Assembly: GCA_051252515.1 (NCBI GenBank)
Contig: JBPOFS010000006.1
Coordinates: forward strand, 62,001-126,000
Length of the DNA: 64,000 nucleotides
Source: UBA5078 sp051252515
GTDB taxonomy: Bacteria; Pseudomonadota; Gammaproteobacteria; Pseudomonadales; Pseudohongiellaceae
Reading direction: 5' to 3'
Shown: in pieces, positions 8,354 to 17,511 of the stretch
Layout of the letters: each line of letters starts with the position of its first letter
How positions within the stretch are numbered: the stretch's first letter is position 1
Made by a program: the position numbers and the translations under genes
The notes under the pieces: generated by a model
What the model saw: only the letters and a program-made list of their open reading frames with translations
The model's database searches: none
Told to the model about the DNA's origin: nothing

Positions 8354-9463
8354 ATGGCGCCTATGAGTGCTAATACCCGCAAAATAATCCATTGCGATTG
8401 CGATTGCTTCTACGCGGCAATCGAAACTCGCGACAACCCTTCGCTGGCCGGTCACCCCATTGCTGTAGGGGGCAGTCCAGACAAACGCGGAGTGGTAGCA
8501 ACCTGCAACTACGAAGCTCGAAAATTTGGCATTCATTCCGCCATGCCTATGGCGACAGCCTTACGGCACTGCCCACAGTTATTAGTCATCTACCCTAGAA
8601 TGGAGCAATACCGCGAAGCCTCGCGCGCCGTTCATCAAATTTTTCAAGCCTTCACAGCTTTAATTGAACCACTCTCACTCGATGAAGCCTTCCTGGATGT
8701 CACCGATACAACAGTCTTTCAAGGGAGCGCCACACTAATCGCTCAAGAGATTAGACGACGTGTGCGTGAAGAGGTGGGCATTACTATCTCCGCAGGGATT
8801 GCACCCAATAAGTTCATTGCCAAGGTTGCCAGTGATTGGAACAAACCTGACGGACAATTCGTCGTTCAACCCCACCAGGTCGATGAGTTCGTCAAAGCCT
8901 TAGCGGTCAAAAAAATTTTTGGCGTAGGCAAAGTCACCGCCACTAGGATGCATGGCTTAGGCATACAAAGCTGTGGCGACTTGAGACGCTTCACAGTAGA
9001 GGAGCTCAGTGAGCACTTCGGCAGCTTTGGAGAACGTCTCTATCGCTTATGCCGCGGGATAGACGAGCGAGCGGTCAATCCTGAACGTATTCGTAAATCG
9101 CTTAGTGTCGAAAACACCTACGCCGACGACCTACCTGATCTAGAAGCCTGCTTAAGCAAGCTTCCGCAGTTACATGAACAACTACAAACACGTTTGGGTA
9201 AAGTCGAAACTGATTATTTCATCAGCAAAAAATACCTTAAACTCAAATTCAATAATTTCGTCAGCACCACCATCGAGGCCATGTCGAACAATACCGAACT
9301 CGACGACTACACTAGCTTATGCAAAGAAGCCTTCACTCGCGGCAATAGACCCGTACGACTTGTCGGCATGGGCGTAAAACTCGAACCCAAAAGTGTGAAA
9401 GAGAGCCCCGGAACGAAAGCAAGCGACCCTCGAAGAAGGCAGTTGCGTTTAGGGTTTGAGTAA
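8354..9463 (+). CDS. dinB: DNA polymerase IV DinB
   Basis: DinB is the Y-family translesion polymerase. The 369-residue protein has the metal-binding aspartate in the N-terminal IIHCDCDCFYAAIE and the catalytic pair in SLDEAFLDV, then thumb (helix-hairpin-helix, IFGVGKVTA) and little-finger regions. It ends with QLRLGF, a canonical beta-clamp binding motif. The N-terminal motif has Cys where E. coli has Val and Met (HVDMDCFF), and Tyr at the position of the steric-gate Phe13. ATG 8354 or 8363 could be the start; neither has a clear Shine-Dalgarno. I see no LexA box in the short gap to serC. Confidence 0.95.
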   Translation: MAPMSANTRKIIHCDCDCFYAAIETRDNPSLAGHPIAVGGSPDKRGVVATCNYEARKFGIHSAMPMATALRHCPQLLVIYPRMEQYREASRAVHQIFQAFTALIEPLSLDEAFLDVTDTTVFQGSATLIAQEIRRRVREEVGITISAGIAPNKFIAKVASDWNKPDGQFVVQPHQVDEFVKALAVKKIFGVGKVTATRMHGLGIQSCGDLRRFTVEELSEHFGSFGERLYRLCRGIDERAVNPERIRKSLSVENTYADDLPDLEACLSKLPQLHEQLQTRLGKVETDYFISKKYLKLKFNNFVSTTIEAMSNNTELDDYTSLCKEAFTRGNRPVRLVGMGVKLEPKSVKESPGTKASDPRRRQLRLGFE

Positions 9464-9480
9464 CGCAAAGTGCGAACATC

Positions 9481-9987
9481 ATGAAGCCATCGAATACACC
9501 ACGACCCAAAATATCCAATTACATTACTGTCGAAGGCGAACAGCGCCTGCGCGACGAGTTGCATTACCTTTGGAAAACCGAACGCCCTGAAGTCACACAA
9601 TCGGTCAGCGATGCCGCCGCATTAGGCGATCGATCCGAAAACGCGGAATATATATACGGGAAACGACGTTTACGAGAGATCGATCGGCGCGTGAGGCACC
9701 TGCGCAAGCGCCTAGAAATACTCACAGTCGTCAACACCAAGCCCACCGACCCTAGCAAAATATATTTCGGTGCCTGGGTCACAGTGGAGGACGAGGACGG
9801 CCAAGAGCATTGCTTTCGCTTAATCGGCCCTGACGAGGTTGGGGAAAAATCCAGTTATATCAGTATCGACGCCCCTTTGGGCCGGGCACTCCTAGGCAAA
9901 TCAGCCGACCAAGAAGTCAGCATCAAGACCCCTAGCGGACGCAAACTTTGGTTTGTATTGGCAGTGCGGTACGAGGGTTTCCAATGA
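9481..9987 (+). CDS. greB: Transcription elongation factor GreB
   Basis: GreB binds the secondary channel of RNA polymerase and stimulates transcript cleavage in backtracked complexes. The 168-residue protein has the N-terminal coiled coil with the acidic tip GDRSENAEYIYGKRRLREIDRR and a C-terminal FKBP-like domain. YIYGKR after the tip distinguishes GreB from GreA. The N-terminal extension (MKPSNTPRPK) is also seen in GreB. It starts 17 bp after dinB and overlaps the following AraC-type regulator by 4 bases (ATGA), so dinB, greB and the regulator may share a transcript. Confidence 0.95.
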   Translation: MKPSNTPRPKISNYITVEGEQRLRDELHYLWKTERPEVTQSVSDAAALGDRSENAEYIYGKRRLREIDRRVRHLRKRLEILTVVNTKPTDPSKIYFGAWVTVEDEDGQEHCFRLIGPDEVGEKSSYISIDAPLGRALLGKSADQEVSIKTPSGRKLWFVLAVRYEGFQ

Positions 9988-10976
9988 GTCATGTGACAAT
10001 CTTAGCGATCGAACACGGACTCGCCTCCAGCATCACAATTCCTCTGGAGATGATTAGCGCCGCCGATGTCATCAAAAAAATTCGCCAACACAACACTGAG
10101 AAACATCAATTAACGGTAGCAAGTCATGATGGCAAACCAGCGACAATGACAGGCGGCATTGTCATTCAAGCCGATCAGGCCGTTGAACAGATTGAAAAAA
10201 CTGATTTAATCTTTATCCCCGCCCTATGGGGGAATCCCAATGCTACTGTCAGAAAGCACCCAAAAATTTGTGCTTGGCTTCGGATGCAGCACGATGCTGG
10301 CGCTACAATCTGCAGCGTAGGCACAGGAAGCTACTTTCCAGCGCATGCAGGCTTGTTAGATGATCGAAGCGCCACTACGCACTGGTATTACTTCGATGAC
10401 TTCCAAAGACGTTACCCAAAGATAAAACTGCAAAGAAAACGCTTTATCACTCATGCCGATCGTTTGTATTGCACAGGGAGTGTGAACGCCGTTCGCGACG
10501 TCGCATTGCATTTTGTGGAACAACTTTTTACATCCGCTATCGCCGATGAAGTGGCCCATCATTTCACTCATGAATTGAAACGCTCTTACGAGTCTCTTTT
10601 GTTAGCTGATGAAGAAAAAAATACGCATCACGACGAGCAGATTATTAAGATACAGGAGTGGCTACAGAAAAATTATAATCAAGTGATTTCATTAAAAGCA
10701 CTCGCACAACGTTTCGACCTCAGCGTACGCTCGTTCAATAGGAGATTTCGTAATGCCGCAGGTAAAACGCCATTGCAATACTTACAAGAGATTCGACTAG
10801 AACAAGCAAAGTCATTGTTAAAGCACAGCAATCTCTCTATCGCCGAAATTGCCTATGGTATCGGCTATCAAGACACGAGCTCGTTTGCCTCATTATTTAA
10901 ACGCACAAATGCCGTGACGCCTAAAGAGTATAGGCACCTTGTCAGAACAAAATTATTTAACGTTGATACAGAGTAA
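9984..10976 (+). CDS. GlxA-like AraC-family transcriptional regulator with DJ-1/PfpI domain
   Basis: The 330-residue protein has an N-terminal DJ-1/PfpI-like (class I amidotransferase fold) sensor domain and a C-terminal AraC double helix-turn-helix (about 225-325). The nucleophile-elbow cysteine context ICSVGTGSYFPAHAGLLD is kept. The HTH contains LKALAQRFDLSVRSFNRRF and IAEIAYGIGYQDTSSFASLFK. GlxA-type regulators often control catabolism of choline, carnitine or amino acids; the target here cannot be read from the context. ATG 9984 overlaps the greB stop as ATGA, so translation is coupled to greB; a longer upstream start is less likely. A strong terminator follows. Confidence 0.9.
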   Translation: MSHVTILAIEHGLASSITIPLEMISAADVIKKIRQHNTEKHQLTVASHDGKPATMTGGIVIQADQAVEQIEKTDLIFIPALWGNPNATVRKHPKICAWLRMQHDAGATICSVGTGSYFPAHAGLLDDRSATTHWYYFDDFQRRYPKIKLQRKRFITHADRLYCTGSVNAVRDVALHFVEQLFTSAIADEVAHHFTHELKRSYESLLLADEEKNTHHDEQIIKIQEWLQKNYNQVISLKALAQRFDLSVRSFNRRFRNAAGKTPLQYLQEIRLEQAKSLLKHSNLSIAEIAYGIGYQDTSSFASLFKRTNAVTPKEYRHLVRTKLFNVDTE

Positions 10977-10985
10977 AGGAAGGAG

Positions 10986-11020
10986 CCTGCAGGAGTCGCG
11001 TGAACTCCTGCAGGTTTTTT
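10986..11020 (+). terminator. Strong Rho-independent terminator
   Basis: CCTGCAGGAGT (10986-10996) pairs perfectly with ACTCCTGCAGG (11004-11014) around a 7-base loop, followed by six T. It ends the dinB-greB-regulator unit. Confidence 0.93.
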
Positions 11021-11284
11021 CTAACCCTTCGAGGGCGTTTGATATTTTTCTTTCCACGTTGAGTATGGCATCCCGTAAACTATCTCACGAGCTTGCTCAT
11101 AATCGACATCCAAGTGTTTCTCTTGGGCTGATGCGCTATACCATTTCGAAAGACAATTTCGACAAAATCCAGCAAGGTTCATCAAATCGATGTTCTGTAC
11201 ATCTTTATTTTCATCAAGGTGTTTCAACAACCGTCTAAACGCTGCCGCTTCTACCTCAATTCTATCTTGTTCACTCAAATTCAT
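11021..11284 (-). CDS. DUF1244 family protein
   Basis: This 87-residue soluble protein belongs to DUF1244, a conserved small family of unknown function in Proteobacteria. Visible features are the conserved AGFCRNCLSKWY segment with two cysteines and the REIVYGMPYSTWKEKYQ C-terminal part. No catalytic site is established. The coding end lies immediately beside the T-run of the facing terminator. Its downstream neighbour on the other side of a 25-bp gap is the hibernation factor gene, transcribed in the same direction, so it is probably the last gene of that transcript. Confidence 0.88.
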   Translation of the reverse strand: MNLSEQDRIEVEAAAFRRLLKHLDENKDVQNIDLMNLAGFCRNCLSKWYSASAQEKHLDVDYEQAREIVYGMPYSTWKEKYQTPSKG

Positions 11285-11309
11285 GGAAAGTTCCGTTTCT
11301 ATTTTTTCG

Positions 11310-11789
11310 TTAAACGACCCGACTACTCGTCACGTCTACTCCGTTATACTCGTCGTTCATATACAAAGAGTCTTCGCTTTCGTCTTCCTCGTTTGCATTG
11401 AACTCAGCGAGTTCAGCATCCTCCGCTTCAGGGATCACTTCAAAATTCTCGGCAACAAGTGGCGATTTGCGATGTTTTTTGTCCGTGGCCTTCAGTTGAC
11501 GTTCAGCCACATTAAAGGCGTCACGTACTGCGACGTAAATATCTTCGTGTTCCGATTTGTCATGTTTGTCTTGTTTGACGATCACTTCTTTATTAGCAGT
11601 GTGTATTTCAATTGTGACACTGAACACTTTACCTTTGTGATGGTTATTATGGGGAGAATCCAACACAACACGCCCTCCGATGATATCGCTAGTATAACGG
11701 CGCAACTTATCAATACGCTTATTAACGTTATCTGTTAGCGCTTCGGATTGATCGATATTGTGAAAAACAACTTGGAATTCATTAGGCAT
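11310..11789 (-). CDS. HPF/RaiA-family ribosome hibernation factor with acidic C-terminal tail
   Basis: Members of this family bind in the mRNA/tRNA channel of the 30S subunit and inactivate or protect ribosomes in stationary phase or stress. Residues 1 to about 100 form the beta-alpha-beta-beta-beta-alpha domain (e.g. VRDAFNVAERQLKAT). The remaining 60 or so residues are strongly acidic (EVIPEAEDAELAEFNANEED), unlike the lysine-rich body, and do not resemble the dimerisation domain of long HPF. The ATG at 11787-11789 has an AAGGAGATAAG ribosome-binding site. It lies away from rpoN, where short HPF often sits, so it may be a second family member. Confidence 0.88.
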   Translation of the reverse strand: MPNEFQVVFHNIDQSEALTDNVNKRIDKLRRYTSDIIGGRVVLDSPHNNHHKGKVFSVTIEIHTANKEVIVKQDKHDKSEHEDIYVAVRDAFNVAERQLKATDKKHRKSPLVAENFEVIPEAEDAELAEFNANEEDESEDSLYMNDEYNGVDVTSSRVV

Positions 11790-11935
11790 AAGTTCTTATC
11801 TCCTTGTTATCGTGACACTAAAAATACTCAAAAAATAATAATCGCTTACTTATTCCCTCCTATTTTTACCCTTCTTTTGCTTAGTCGTATTTACGATACG
11901 AGCTATACATAACCTTGTTACGATTCATTCAAATT

Positions 11936-12973
11936 TCAATAGCCAATAAACTTATCAGCGAGATGCCCAATAGCTAAAGCGTAGTTATTGGCGCAGTTAT
12001 ATTTCAATATTGTCCGAAAATTATTGTAGGTAATAAAAGCTCGACCGTTCTCTCCATCGGGTAAAATGATCGATGCTAAGAAATCATTGGTTGGCAAGTC
12101 AGTACCATCGGCTCTTCGTACTCCCGCCGCTTGCCATTCGCGCAAAGGCATTTGCACACTGTGATGGCGCAGTACACTGCAAGAGTATTCAGCGGGCGCT
12201 TGCTGCCACTGTGGCGCTTTTGCAAGGTAATCATCAGGCAACTGAACCTCACGCCCCCAAGTTTGATCACTACGCCACTGAGCTGCTTTCAAGTAATTAG
12301 CAATAGAGGCAAAAACATCGGCGTGGCTATTCCAGATATCTCGCTTACCGTCTTCGTCAAAGTCTTGCGCAAAATCTTGAAAACTAGAGGGCATGAATTG
12401 GCTTTGGCCCATTGCCCCAGCCCAAGACCCTTTCATGTCGGCGTGCTCAATATGACCCTCGTTCAGAATATCAAGGGCACTTAATAGTTCACGGCGAAAA
12501 TAAGCAGAACGGCGAGGATCATAGGCCAGAGTCACCAGAGCTCGAACAACATCGGTACCGCCGGTGAAGCTGCCATAATTTGTTTCTATGCCCCAAAAAG
12601 CAACAATGAAACGAGGCTCAACACCATAATGCTCACCAACCTGAGTCAGTAATGCTTGATGCTCGCGAAGCCGTGCGCGACCAGTATCGATACGCCAAGA
12701 AGTGACACGCTTTTCGAGATATTGATCGAAGGTTTCGGTGAACTCAGCTTGATTGCGATCGTTTTTTACGACCTGGGGAATGGGGGTAACATCTTTGAGG
12801 GCAACGTCTATTATATCTTCACGTATGCCTCGGTCTCTGGCCTCGGCAATCAACGTTGCCAACCAATCTTGAAATTCGATCTGTGGTTCCTGCGCTAGGC
12901 TATTACTAGTAATAACCGTTGAACTGAGGAGTGCCACCAAGATAGAACATGCGGCGAGTCTAGCGAGTTGCAT
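11936..12973 (-). CDS. Lytic murein transglycosylase, MltB/SltB family
   Basis: The 345-residue protein has an N-terminal signal peptide (about 1-27, ending near SLAQ) with no lipobox cysteine at the cleavage site, so it should be soluble in the periplasm. The GH103 catalytic glutamate is in VAFWGIETNYGSFTG. The conserved GSWAGAMGQSQFMPSSF and DFDEDGKRDIWNS segments follow. The enzyme cleaves the MurNAc-GlcNAc bond to leave 1,6-anhydroMurNAc, the substrate class recycled by AmpG and AmpD, both encoded in this window. GGAGACTG precedes the ATG. A peptidoglycan peptidase gene follows the same orientation upstream. Confidence 0.93.
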   Translation of the reverse strand: MQLARLAACSILVALLSSTVITSNSLAQEPQIEFQDWLATLIAEARDRGIREDIIDVALKDVTPIPQVVKNDRNQAEFTETFDQYLEKRVTSWRIDTGRARLREHQALLTQVGEHYGVEPRFIVAFWGIETNYGSFTGGTDVVRALVTLAYDPRRSAYFRRELLSALDILNEGHIEHADMKGSWAGAMGQSQFMPSSFQDFAQDFDEDGKRDIWNSHADVFASIANYLKAAQWRSDQTWGREVQLPDDYLAKAPQWQQAPAEYSCSVLRHHSVQMPLREWQAAGVRRADGTDLPTNDFLASIILPDGENGRAFITYNNFRTILKYNCANNYALAIGHLADKFIGY

Positions 12974-13091
12974 TCAGTCTCCTTAATAAGCCTGAAAGTT
13001 CAGACTACTCTAATCAATTTGATTTGTCTAAAGGTCTTTTAGAGCGTTTTTTGAGCCATAAAGCGGCTGCAATGTGGCAGGAAAAAGGCGT

Positions 13092-13622
13092 TTATTCCTT
13101 GTAACACCAATGCCAAGGCTCATAGATAATTCCGCAATTATTCTCTCGTGGAAACGACATGGTGAAGCCAAAATCACTGGCATTGCTTTGCAGCCAGAGG
13201 AAGGCAGCGGTGCGCTCGAACGCTTCCTCTAATTGAGGACATTCTGGGGAGGCTATATCAATGGCTCGACCGGTGTGGTGTTCACTAAAACCAGGCGCGG
13301 CATTAACACAAAGGATCTCTTCTAGCGCTTGCCCTGCATCGAGCTTACGTTGGATCAATTTTGCTTGATAATCAATTCCGCGATAAGCAGAAATCATTAA
13401 GAGCTTCACTCCAGCTTTGGCGGCCTGAGAGCGCATCTCCAACCAGGCGGAATAGGCATTAGAGGTTAAACGCTGCTCCCTGCCATAGAAGTCCACTTCT
13501 GTGGGCACTAGCTCGCCAGGCTCTTCATAAAATGACAGCGCAGTTGAGTCCATGAAATCTGCAGAAATGCCTAACTGGGCATGGAGCGCTAACACGCGCT
13601 GCTTGTAATCAGTGTCCCTCAT
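13092..13622 (-). CDS. M15-family D-alanyl-D-alanine carboxypeptidase (VanY-like)
   Basis: The 176-residue protein is a compact zinc peptidase of the M15/VanY type. Zinc ligands are visible in SEHHTGRAIDIA (His and Asp) and in the C-terminal EPWHW motif; SAYRG is the conserved substrate-side Arg segment. It likely trims the terminal D-Ala from peptidoglycan peptides. No signal peptide is evident at the N-terminus (MRDTDYKQRVLALHAQLG), so either the protein acts in the cytoplasm on recycled peptides, or export is by another route. The ATG has an AGGAAGAAAAG ribosome-binding region. It is 118 bp from the lytic transglycosylase gene, same strand. Confidence 0.88.
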   Translation of the reverse strand: MRDTDYKQRVLALHAQLGISADFMDSTALSFYEEPGELVPTEVDFYGREQRLTSNAYSAWLEMRSQAAKAGVKLLMISAYRGIDYQAKLIQRKLDAGQALEEILCVNAAPGFSEHHTGRAIDIASPECPQLEEAFERTAAFLWLQSNASDFGFTMSFPRENNCGIIYEPWHWCYKE

Positions 13623-13866
13623 TAACTTTTCTTCCTGTTTGCACTTCTTATACCACTTACAAAAGAAGTTTCGTTGTCTTCATCCTATAGCGCTCAGACC
13701 TTCTCAGGCAAGCGCTATCGTGCTTTTACTGAGCGATGATAATTGGCCATAATGGCACAAACAATGTCTACATTGGCCTGTTGCGAAGAACGCTATTTGT
13801 CTATATTAGCGCTATCAAAATATTCGTCGATGCTCGCGCTCGCCAATTGTTCTATTAAGGAAATGT

Positions 13867-15783
13867 ATGTCGCAACTGCCCGTCATTATCGGTATGGGAG
13901 GAATCAATCCTGCTGGCCGAACCTCATCCCATCACAGTTATCGCCGCCTTGTCCTCGATGAGCTGAACGAACACGATGCAATGCAAACCCGTGCGAGCCT
14001 TGCAAGCCTTATGGGGCTCTTGCAAAAGAAGGGTTCGCAGTGGCAAGACGGAAATGGCGCACCAATAGATTACGCAAGCTATTTGTTAGCTTTAGACCCG
14101 CTTCTTAGAGAAGGCACTTTAATTCGCCAACTCGAAGACAATCTTTTCGATCCCCAGCGAGTGCTGCATCACAAGCGTGCCACACTCAATAGCGTAGGCG
14201 AAAAACCTTTAAGCTTTGTGATTCGTCGGCAACATCTGCCCGACAGCATCCCACTAAACTGGCAAATAAGCGAAGACTCCCCAGGCAATGTCCGTGTCGA
14301 AATGCAAGGCAGTCTTGATGTTCTAACAGAGAATTATCTGAAGACTACGGTTAACAGCGCCGGTCAGCTTCCGCGCGGATTCGATCCTAAAAGTCTCTAC
14401 GCATCGCGCAATCATCCTCGCGGTTTGCAGATGACCGTATTCGGCGCAAGCGATGCCGTGCAGTCTCTAGGGCTCGACTGGGAGCACTTAATAAGCAAAG
14501 TTGCACCTGATCAAATCAGCGTGTACGCCGGTAGCTGCATGACCCAAATGGATTACAACGGAAACGGAGGTTTACTCCAAGCGCGCTTATTAGGAAAGAA
14601 AGTTACGTCCAAACAACTGCCGCTTGGTTTTGCCGAAATGCCCGCCGATTTTGTGAATGCTTATATTCTTGGCAATTTAGGGACTACTGGCACCAATGTC
14701 GCCGCTTGTGCCACCTTTCTTTATAATTTGCGCCAAGGTATCCGAGACATTCAATCTGGGTCACACCGCATTGTGATCGTTGGCACGAGTGAAGCGCCAA
14801 TCACCAGCGAAGTAATCGAAGGCTATGCCACGATGGGAGCTTTGGCCGATGATGCCGCCCTCCTAGCACTGGATGCCCACCGCAATTTACACAAGCCGGA
14901 CTATCGAAGTGCATGCCGCCCCTTTGGCATGAATGCAGGTTTCACTCTGTCCGAGTCTGCGCAATTTGTCGTGCTATGCGACGACAGCCTCGCCATTGAA
15001 ATGGGTGCCAATATTCTTGGCTCTGTGAACGACGTCTTCGTCAATGCCGACGGTTATAAGAAATCCATTGCTAGCCCAGGGGTAGGTAACTACATCACCG
15101 TTGCGAAAGCGGCAGCGGCCACTCGCAACGTCATAGGCTTAGAAGGTTTACGACAACGCAGTTATGTACAAGCCCATGGCACTGGCACTCCACAAAATCG
15201 TACGACTGAATCCCATATCCTCAGCACTGTGGCTAAAGCTAATGGAATAGACGCTTGGCCAGTAACAGCTCTGAAGTCATATATTGGACACTCTTTAGCG
15301 AGCTCAGCCGGAGATCAACTCAGTGCTAGCCTAGGGCTTTGGCGCTACGGTATTATTCCAGGCATCACATCCACGCAAGCAATCGCCGATGATGTGCAAA
15401 GTGATCACCTTGAATTCTTACTCAAACATAAACATGTCGGTGTGCAAGGAATGGATGCCGTTCTCATTAACTCGAAGGGGTTTGGTGGGAATAACGCGAC
15501 AGCATCAATATTAGCACCTCATATCACAATGAAGATGCTAGAGAAAAAGCATGGCGCAGCAAAGATGCGCGATTATGCACAACGCAATGAAGCGGTGCAG
15601 GCGCAAGTGCAACACTATGACGATACAACGATTGCGGGGCAGTCCGAGACTATTTATCGCTTCGACCATCAAGTAATGGATGCCGATGCCGTGACCGTCT
15701 CACCTACCAGCGTGCACATCACCGGCGCAAAGGGAGATATCAGTTTAGAGATACCCAACCCTTACGCCGACATGTGTGACTGA
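13867..15783 (+). CDS. fabY: Beta-ketoacyl-ACP synthase FabY
   Basis: FabY is the ketoacyl synthase that starts fatty-acid synthesis in Pseudomonas aeruginosa by condensing acetyl-CoA with malonyl-ACP. The 638-residue protein matches it in length and in its opening (LPVIIGMGGINPAGRTS). Active-site residues can be placed: Cys281 in NVAACATFLY, His437 in VQAHGTGTP and His475 in YIGHSLASS. It is a single-gene unit here, with AAGGAAATGT before the ATG, and converges on the fumarase gene, whose stop lies 6 bp away. It is unrelated to a polyketide cluster: no acyltransferase, carrier protein or reductase is adjacent. Confidence 0.93.
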   Translation: MSQLPVIIGMGGINPAGRTSSHHSYRRLVLDELNEHDAMQTRASLASLMGLLQKKGSQWQDGNGAPIDYASYLLALDPLLREGTLIRQLEDNLFDPQRVLHHKRATLNSVGEKPLSFVIRRQHLPDSIPLNWQISEDSPGNVRVEMQGSLDVLTENYLKTTVNSAGQLPRGFDPKSLYASRNHPRGLQMTVFGASDAVQSLGLDWEHLISKVAPDQISVYAGSCMTQMDYNGNGGLLQARLLGKKVTSKQLPLGFAEMPADFVNAYILGNLGTTGTNVAACATFLYNLRQGIRDIQSGSHRIVIVGTSEAPITSEVIEGYATMGALADDAALLALDAHRNLHKPDYRSACRPFGMNAGFTLSESAQFVVLCDDSLAIEMGANILGSVNDVFVNADGYKKSIASPGVGNYITVAKAAAATRNVIGLEGLRQRSYVQAHGTGTPQNRTTESHILSTVAKANGIDAWPVTALKSYIGHSLASSAGDQLSASLGLWRYGIIPGITSTQAIADDVQSDHLEFLLKHKHVGVQGMDAVLINSKGFGGNNATASILAPHITMKMLEKKHGAAKMRDYAQRNEAVQAQVQHYDDTTIAGQSETIYRFDHQVMDADAVTVSPTSVHITGAKGDISLEIPNPYADMCD

Positions 15784-15788
15784 AGCGT

Positions 15789-17309
15789 TTAGCGCACTGT
15801 GACTTTCTGTGCAATGCGCTGCTGCCACTCGACAGGCCCTGTGCGGTGGACTGAGGTTCCATTGGAATCGACAGCCACTGTCACAGGCATATCTTCCACT
15901 TCAAACTCATGAATAGCTTCCATCCCTAAGTCTTCAAAAGCGACAATCCGTGCTTTGCGAATCGCTTTGGAAACCAGATAAGCAGCCCCACCTACGGCCA
16001 TCAGATACACCGCTTTGTGTTTCTTGATCGCATCAATGGCGACTTGGCCGCGCTCAGCCTTCCCGATCATTCCGAGCAACCCAGTCTTGTCGAGAAGGGT
16101 CTCTGTAAACTTGTCCATTCGTGTCGCTGTTGTCGGGCCAGCAGGTCCAATCACTTCGTCACGCACGGCGTCTACTGGGCCGACGTAATATATAAACCGC
16201 CCTTTCAGGTCTACCCCGTTCGGCAACGACTCACCGCGTGCAAACATCTCCACCATACGCTTATGCGCCGCATCACGGCCTGTAAGCATTTTGCCGGATA
16301 GCAGAATGGTTTCACCCGGTTGCCACTGTGCAACATCGGCAGGAGTGATTGTATCGAGATTGACTCTGCGGGCTCGCGGACCTGCATCCCAAGTGATTTG
16401 CGGCCAGTCTTCCAAGCGTGGCGCCTCTAAATGCGCAGGACCACTGCCATCAAGAACGAAATGCGCGTGGCGCGTAGCCGCGCAATTAGGAATCATCACC
16501 ACAGGCAGTGATGCCGCATGAGTGGGATAGTCTTTTATCTTGATATCTAAGACCGTCGTCAAACCGCCCAAACCTTGGGCGCCTATGCCTAAGGCATTGA
16601 CCTTATCCATGATCTCTAAACGCAGCTCCTCTACGCGATTGCTCGCTCCACGGGCTCGCAACTCATGAATATCTACCGGGTCCATGAGGGATTCTTTCGC
16701 CAATACGGCCGCTTTCTCTGCGGTACCGCCAATACCTATTCCCAACATTCCAGGAGGACACCAACCAGCGCCCATAGTAGGAACCGTCTTAAGCACCCAA
16801 TCCACAATGCTATCGCTTGGATTAAGCATAGCCATTTTCGCTTTATTCTCAGAGCCGCCGCCCTTTGCCGCGACAGTGATATCTAAGGTATCACCGGGCA
16901 CAATTTCCATATGAATCACAGCGGGGGTATTGTCCTTGGTATTCTTTCTGGCCCCAGCTGGGTCCTCTAGAATAGACGCCCTCAATACATTATCGGGATT
17001 CAAGTACGCACGTCTCACCCCTTCATTAACCATGTCCGCCACACTGAGATCACCTTCCCATTGGACATTCATTCCGACCTTCAAAAAGACGGTGACGATA
17101 CCGGTGTCTTGGCAAATGGGGCGCTTGCCCTCTGCGCACAAGCGCGAATTAATGAGAATCTGCGCCATCGCATCTTTTGCGGCGACTGACTCTTCTCGCT
17201 CATACGCCGCATTAACCGCTTGGATAAAGTCGAGTGGGTGGTAGTAAGAGATATATTGCAGCGCGTCCGCGACGCTTTGAATGAGATCTTCTTGGCGGAT
17301 AACAGTCAT
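15789..17309 (-). CDS. Class I fumarate hydratase (iron-sulfur)
   Basis: This enzyme interconverts fumarate and malate in the TCA cycle using an oxygen-sensitive [4Fe-4S] cluster. The 506-residue single chain is of the FumA/FumB type. The three cluster cysteines can be placed at Cys66 (PICQDTG), Cys184 (AGWCPPG) and Cys276 (PNCAATRH). The C-terminal domain has the VGPVDA and GPTTATRMD segments. The gene converges with fabY. Because the cluster is damaged by superoxide, the presence of sodB 4 kb away is functionally sensible, though no link is shown. The ATG is preceded by AGGAAATG. Confidence 0.95.
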   Translation of the reverse strand: MTVIRQEDLIQSVADALQYISYYHPLDFIQAVNAAYEREESVAAKDAMAQILINSRLCAEGKRPICQDTGIVTVFLKVGMNVQWEGDLSVADMVNEGVRRAYLNPDNVLRASILEDPAGARKNTKDNTPAVIHMEIVPGDTLDITVAAKGGGSENKAKMAMLNPSDSIVDWVLKTVPTMGAGWCPPGMLGIGIGGTAEKAAVLAKESLMDPVDIHELRARGASNRVEELRLEIMDKVNALGIGAQGLGGLTTVLDIKIKDYPTHAASLPVVMIPNCAATRHAHFVLDGSGPAHLEAPRLEDWPQITWDAGPRARRVNLDTITPADVAQWQPGETILLSGKMLTGRDAAHKRMVEMFARGESLPNGVDLKGRFIYYVGPVDAVRDEVIGPAGPTTATRMDKFTETLLDKTGLLGMIGKAERGQVAIDAIKKHKAVYLMAVGGAAYLVSKAIRKARIVAFEDLGMEAIHEFEVEDMPVTVAVDSNGTSVHRTGPVEWQQRIAQKVTVR

Positions 17310-17511
17310 GGAATGGCATTTCCTGTTCTTAGTGAAATGGGCACTAGCGGCCCTAAAATGAAACGAAATTCTATCACAGAGTAATCACTCTGTGGATTCT
17401 CGGGATTCCCACATTCGCTTAATCTAGAGAGCTGTCTTAGACTGTCCAATCTCAATTGCCATTTCGAATCAATGTATGATCCAGCAGCACACAGTGTAAA
17501 GGTGAGTCACC

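Noticed and set aside
11190..11738. Long open frame on the plus strand opposite the hibernation factor gene (182 codons)
   Set aside because: It lies antisense to the clear HPF-family gene, shows no ribosome-binding site and is rich in Phe, Ile and Val in an order unlike a protein; it mirrors the acidic tail codons.
15789..17309. Split alpha/beta fumarase (TtdA/TtdB type)
   Set aside because: All three cluster cysteines and the C-terminal domain are in one 506-residue chain, so it is the single-chain class I enzyme.
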